DNA of 7,820 bases. Source: Hydrogenophilales bacterium. GTDB taxonomy: Bacteria; Pseudomonadota; Gammaproteobacteria; Burkholderiales; Thiobacillaceae. The DNA lies in NCBI GenBank assembly GCA_011391655.1, contig JAABQE010000261.1:1-7820 (forward strand), written 5' to 3'. The position numbers and the translations under genes are program-made. Under the pieces are notes generated by a model. It saw only the letters and a program-made list of their open reading frames with translations, did no database searches and was not told the DNA's origin. Within the stretch, counting starts at the first letter, position 1. Every line of letters begins with the position of its first letter. This document shows, in pieces, positions 7,758 through 7,820 of this stretch.

Positions 7758-7820
7758 TTACGCTTTAGCACGTTCCTCCAGAATCGCAACGGCCGGCAAT
7801 GTTTTGCCTTCCAGGTATTC
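7758..7820 (-). CDS. pgk: Phosphoglycerate kinase, C-terminal 20 codons (5' part outside window)
   Basis: Read on the - strand from the window edge, codons 7820 to 7761 give EYLEGK then LPAVAILEERAKA and stop at TAA (7760-7758). This closely matches the usual C-terminus of bacterial phosphoglycerate kinase; E. coli ends in a very similar EGKVLPAVAMLEERAKK. Pgk interconverts 1,3-bisphosphoglycerate plus ADP and 3-phosphoglycerate plus ATP. The call rests on only 20 residues, but order and strand agree with a pgk-pyk-fba operon. The last two sevens of the gene (GGCTTAC, GCTTTAG on the + strand) loosely resemble the adjoining repeat but are coding. Confidence 0.88.
   Translation of the reverse strand, partial: EYLEGKTLPAVAILEERAKA

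Overview
This GC-rich window looks like chromosomal DNA from a proteobacterium, most likely a beta-proteobacterium. The grounds are the Calvin-subtype class II aldolase behind a PykA-type pyruvate kinase and pgk, strong codon bias that leaves very long antisense reading frames, and MacB/HlyD-type envelope exporters that imply a Gram-negative cell. The taxon is inferred from gene order and protein type, not from any marker gene.

Layout. (1) Positions 2-448, + strand: the C-terminal 148 residues of a MacB/FtsX-family ABC permease, cut by the window edge. (2) 449-692: a 244-bp convergent gap with a GC-rich hairpin and no convincing gene. (3) 693-5020, - strand: a compact three-gene ABC export operon read as ATPase (4289-5020), a 789-aa permease with two FtsX domains (1902-4271), and an HlyD/MacA-type periplasmic adaptor (693-1886); the gaps are 17 and 15 bp. 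(4) 5072-5098: a strong intrinsic terminator for the glycolytic genes. (5) 5118-7820, - strand: a central-carbon operon read as pgk (only the last 20 codons are in the window), pyk (6239-7672) and fba (5118-6185).

How the parts work together. Pgk, Pyk and Fba serve lower glycolysis/gluconeogenesis, and in an autotroph Pgk and Fba would also serve the Calvin cycle. The ABC trio should form an inner-membrane, ATP-driven machine: the ATPase drives the fused double permease, and the adaptor links it across the periplasm, probably to a TolC-like channel that is not encoded here. No substrate can be read from the sequence.

The gene content is ordinary. The two least ordinary items are a heptamer-phased array of GTGAGCG/GTAAACG units in both orientations that fills most of the pgk-pyk gap and runs to within 5 nt of the pyk start, and the placement of the ABC operon about 50 nt behind the fba terminator with no visible promoter. 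I see no evidence of a mobile element, CRISPR array, RNA gene or undescribed multi-gene system.
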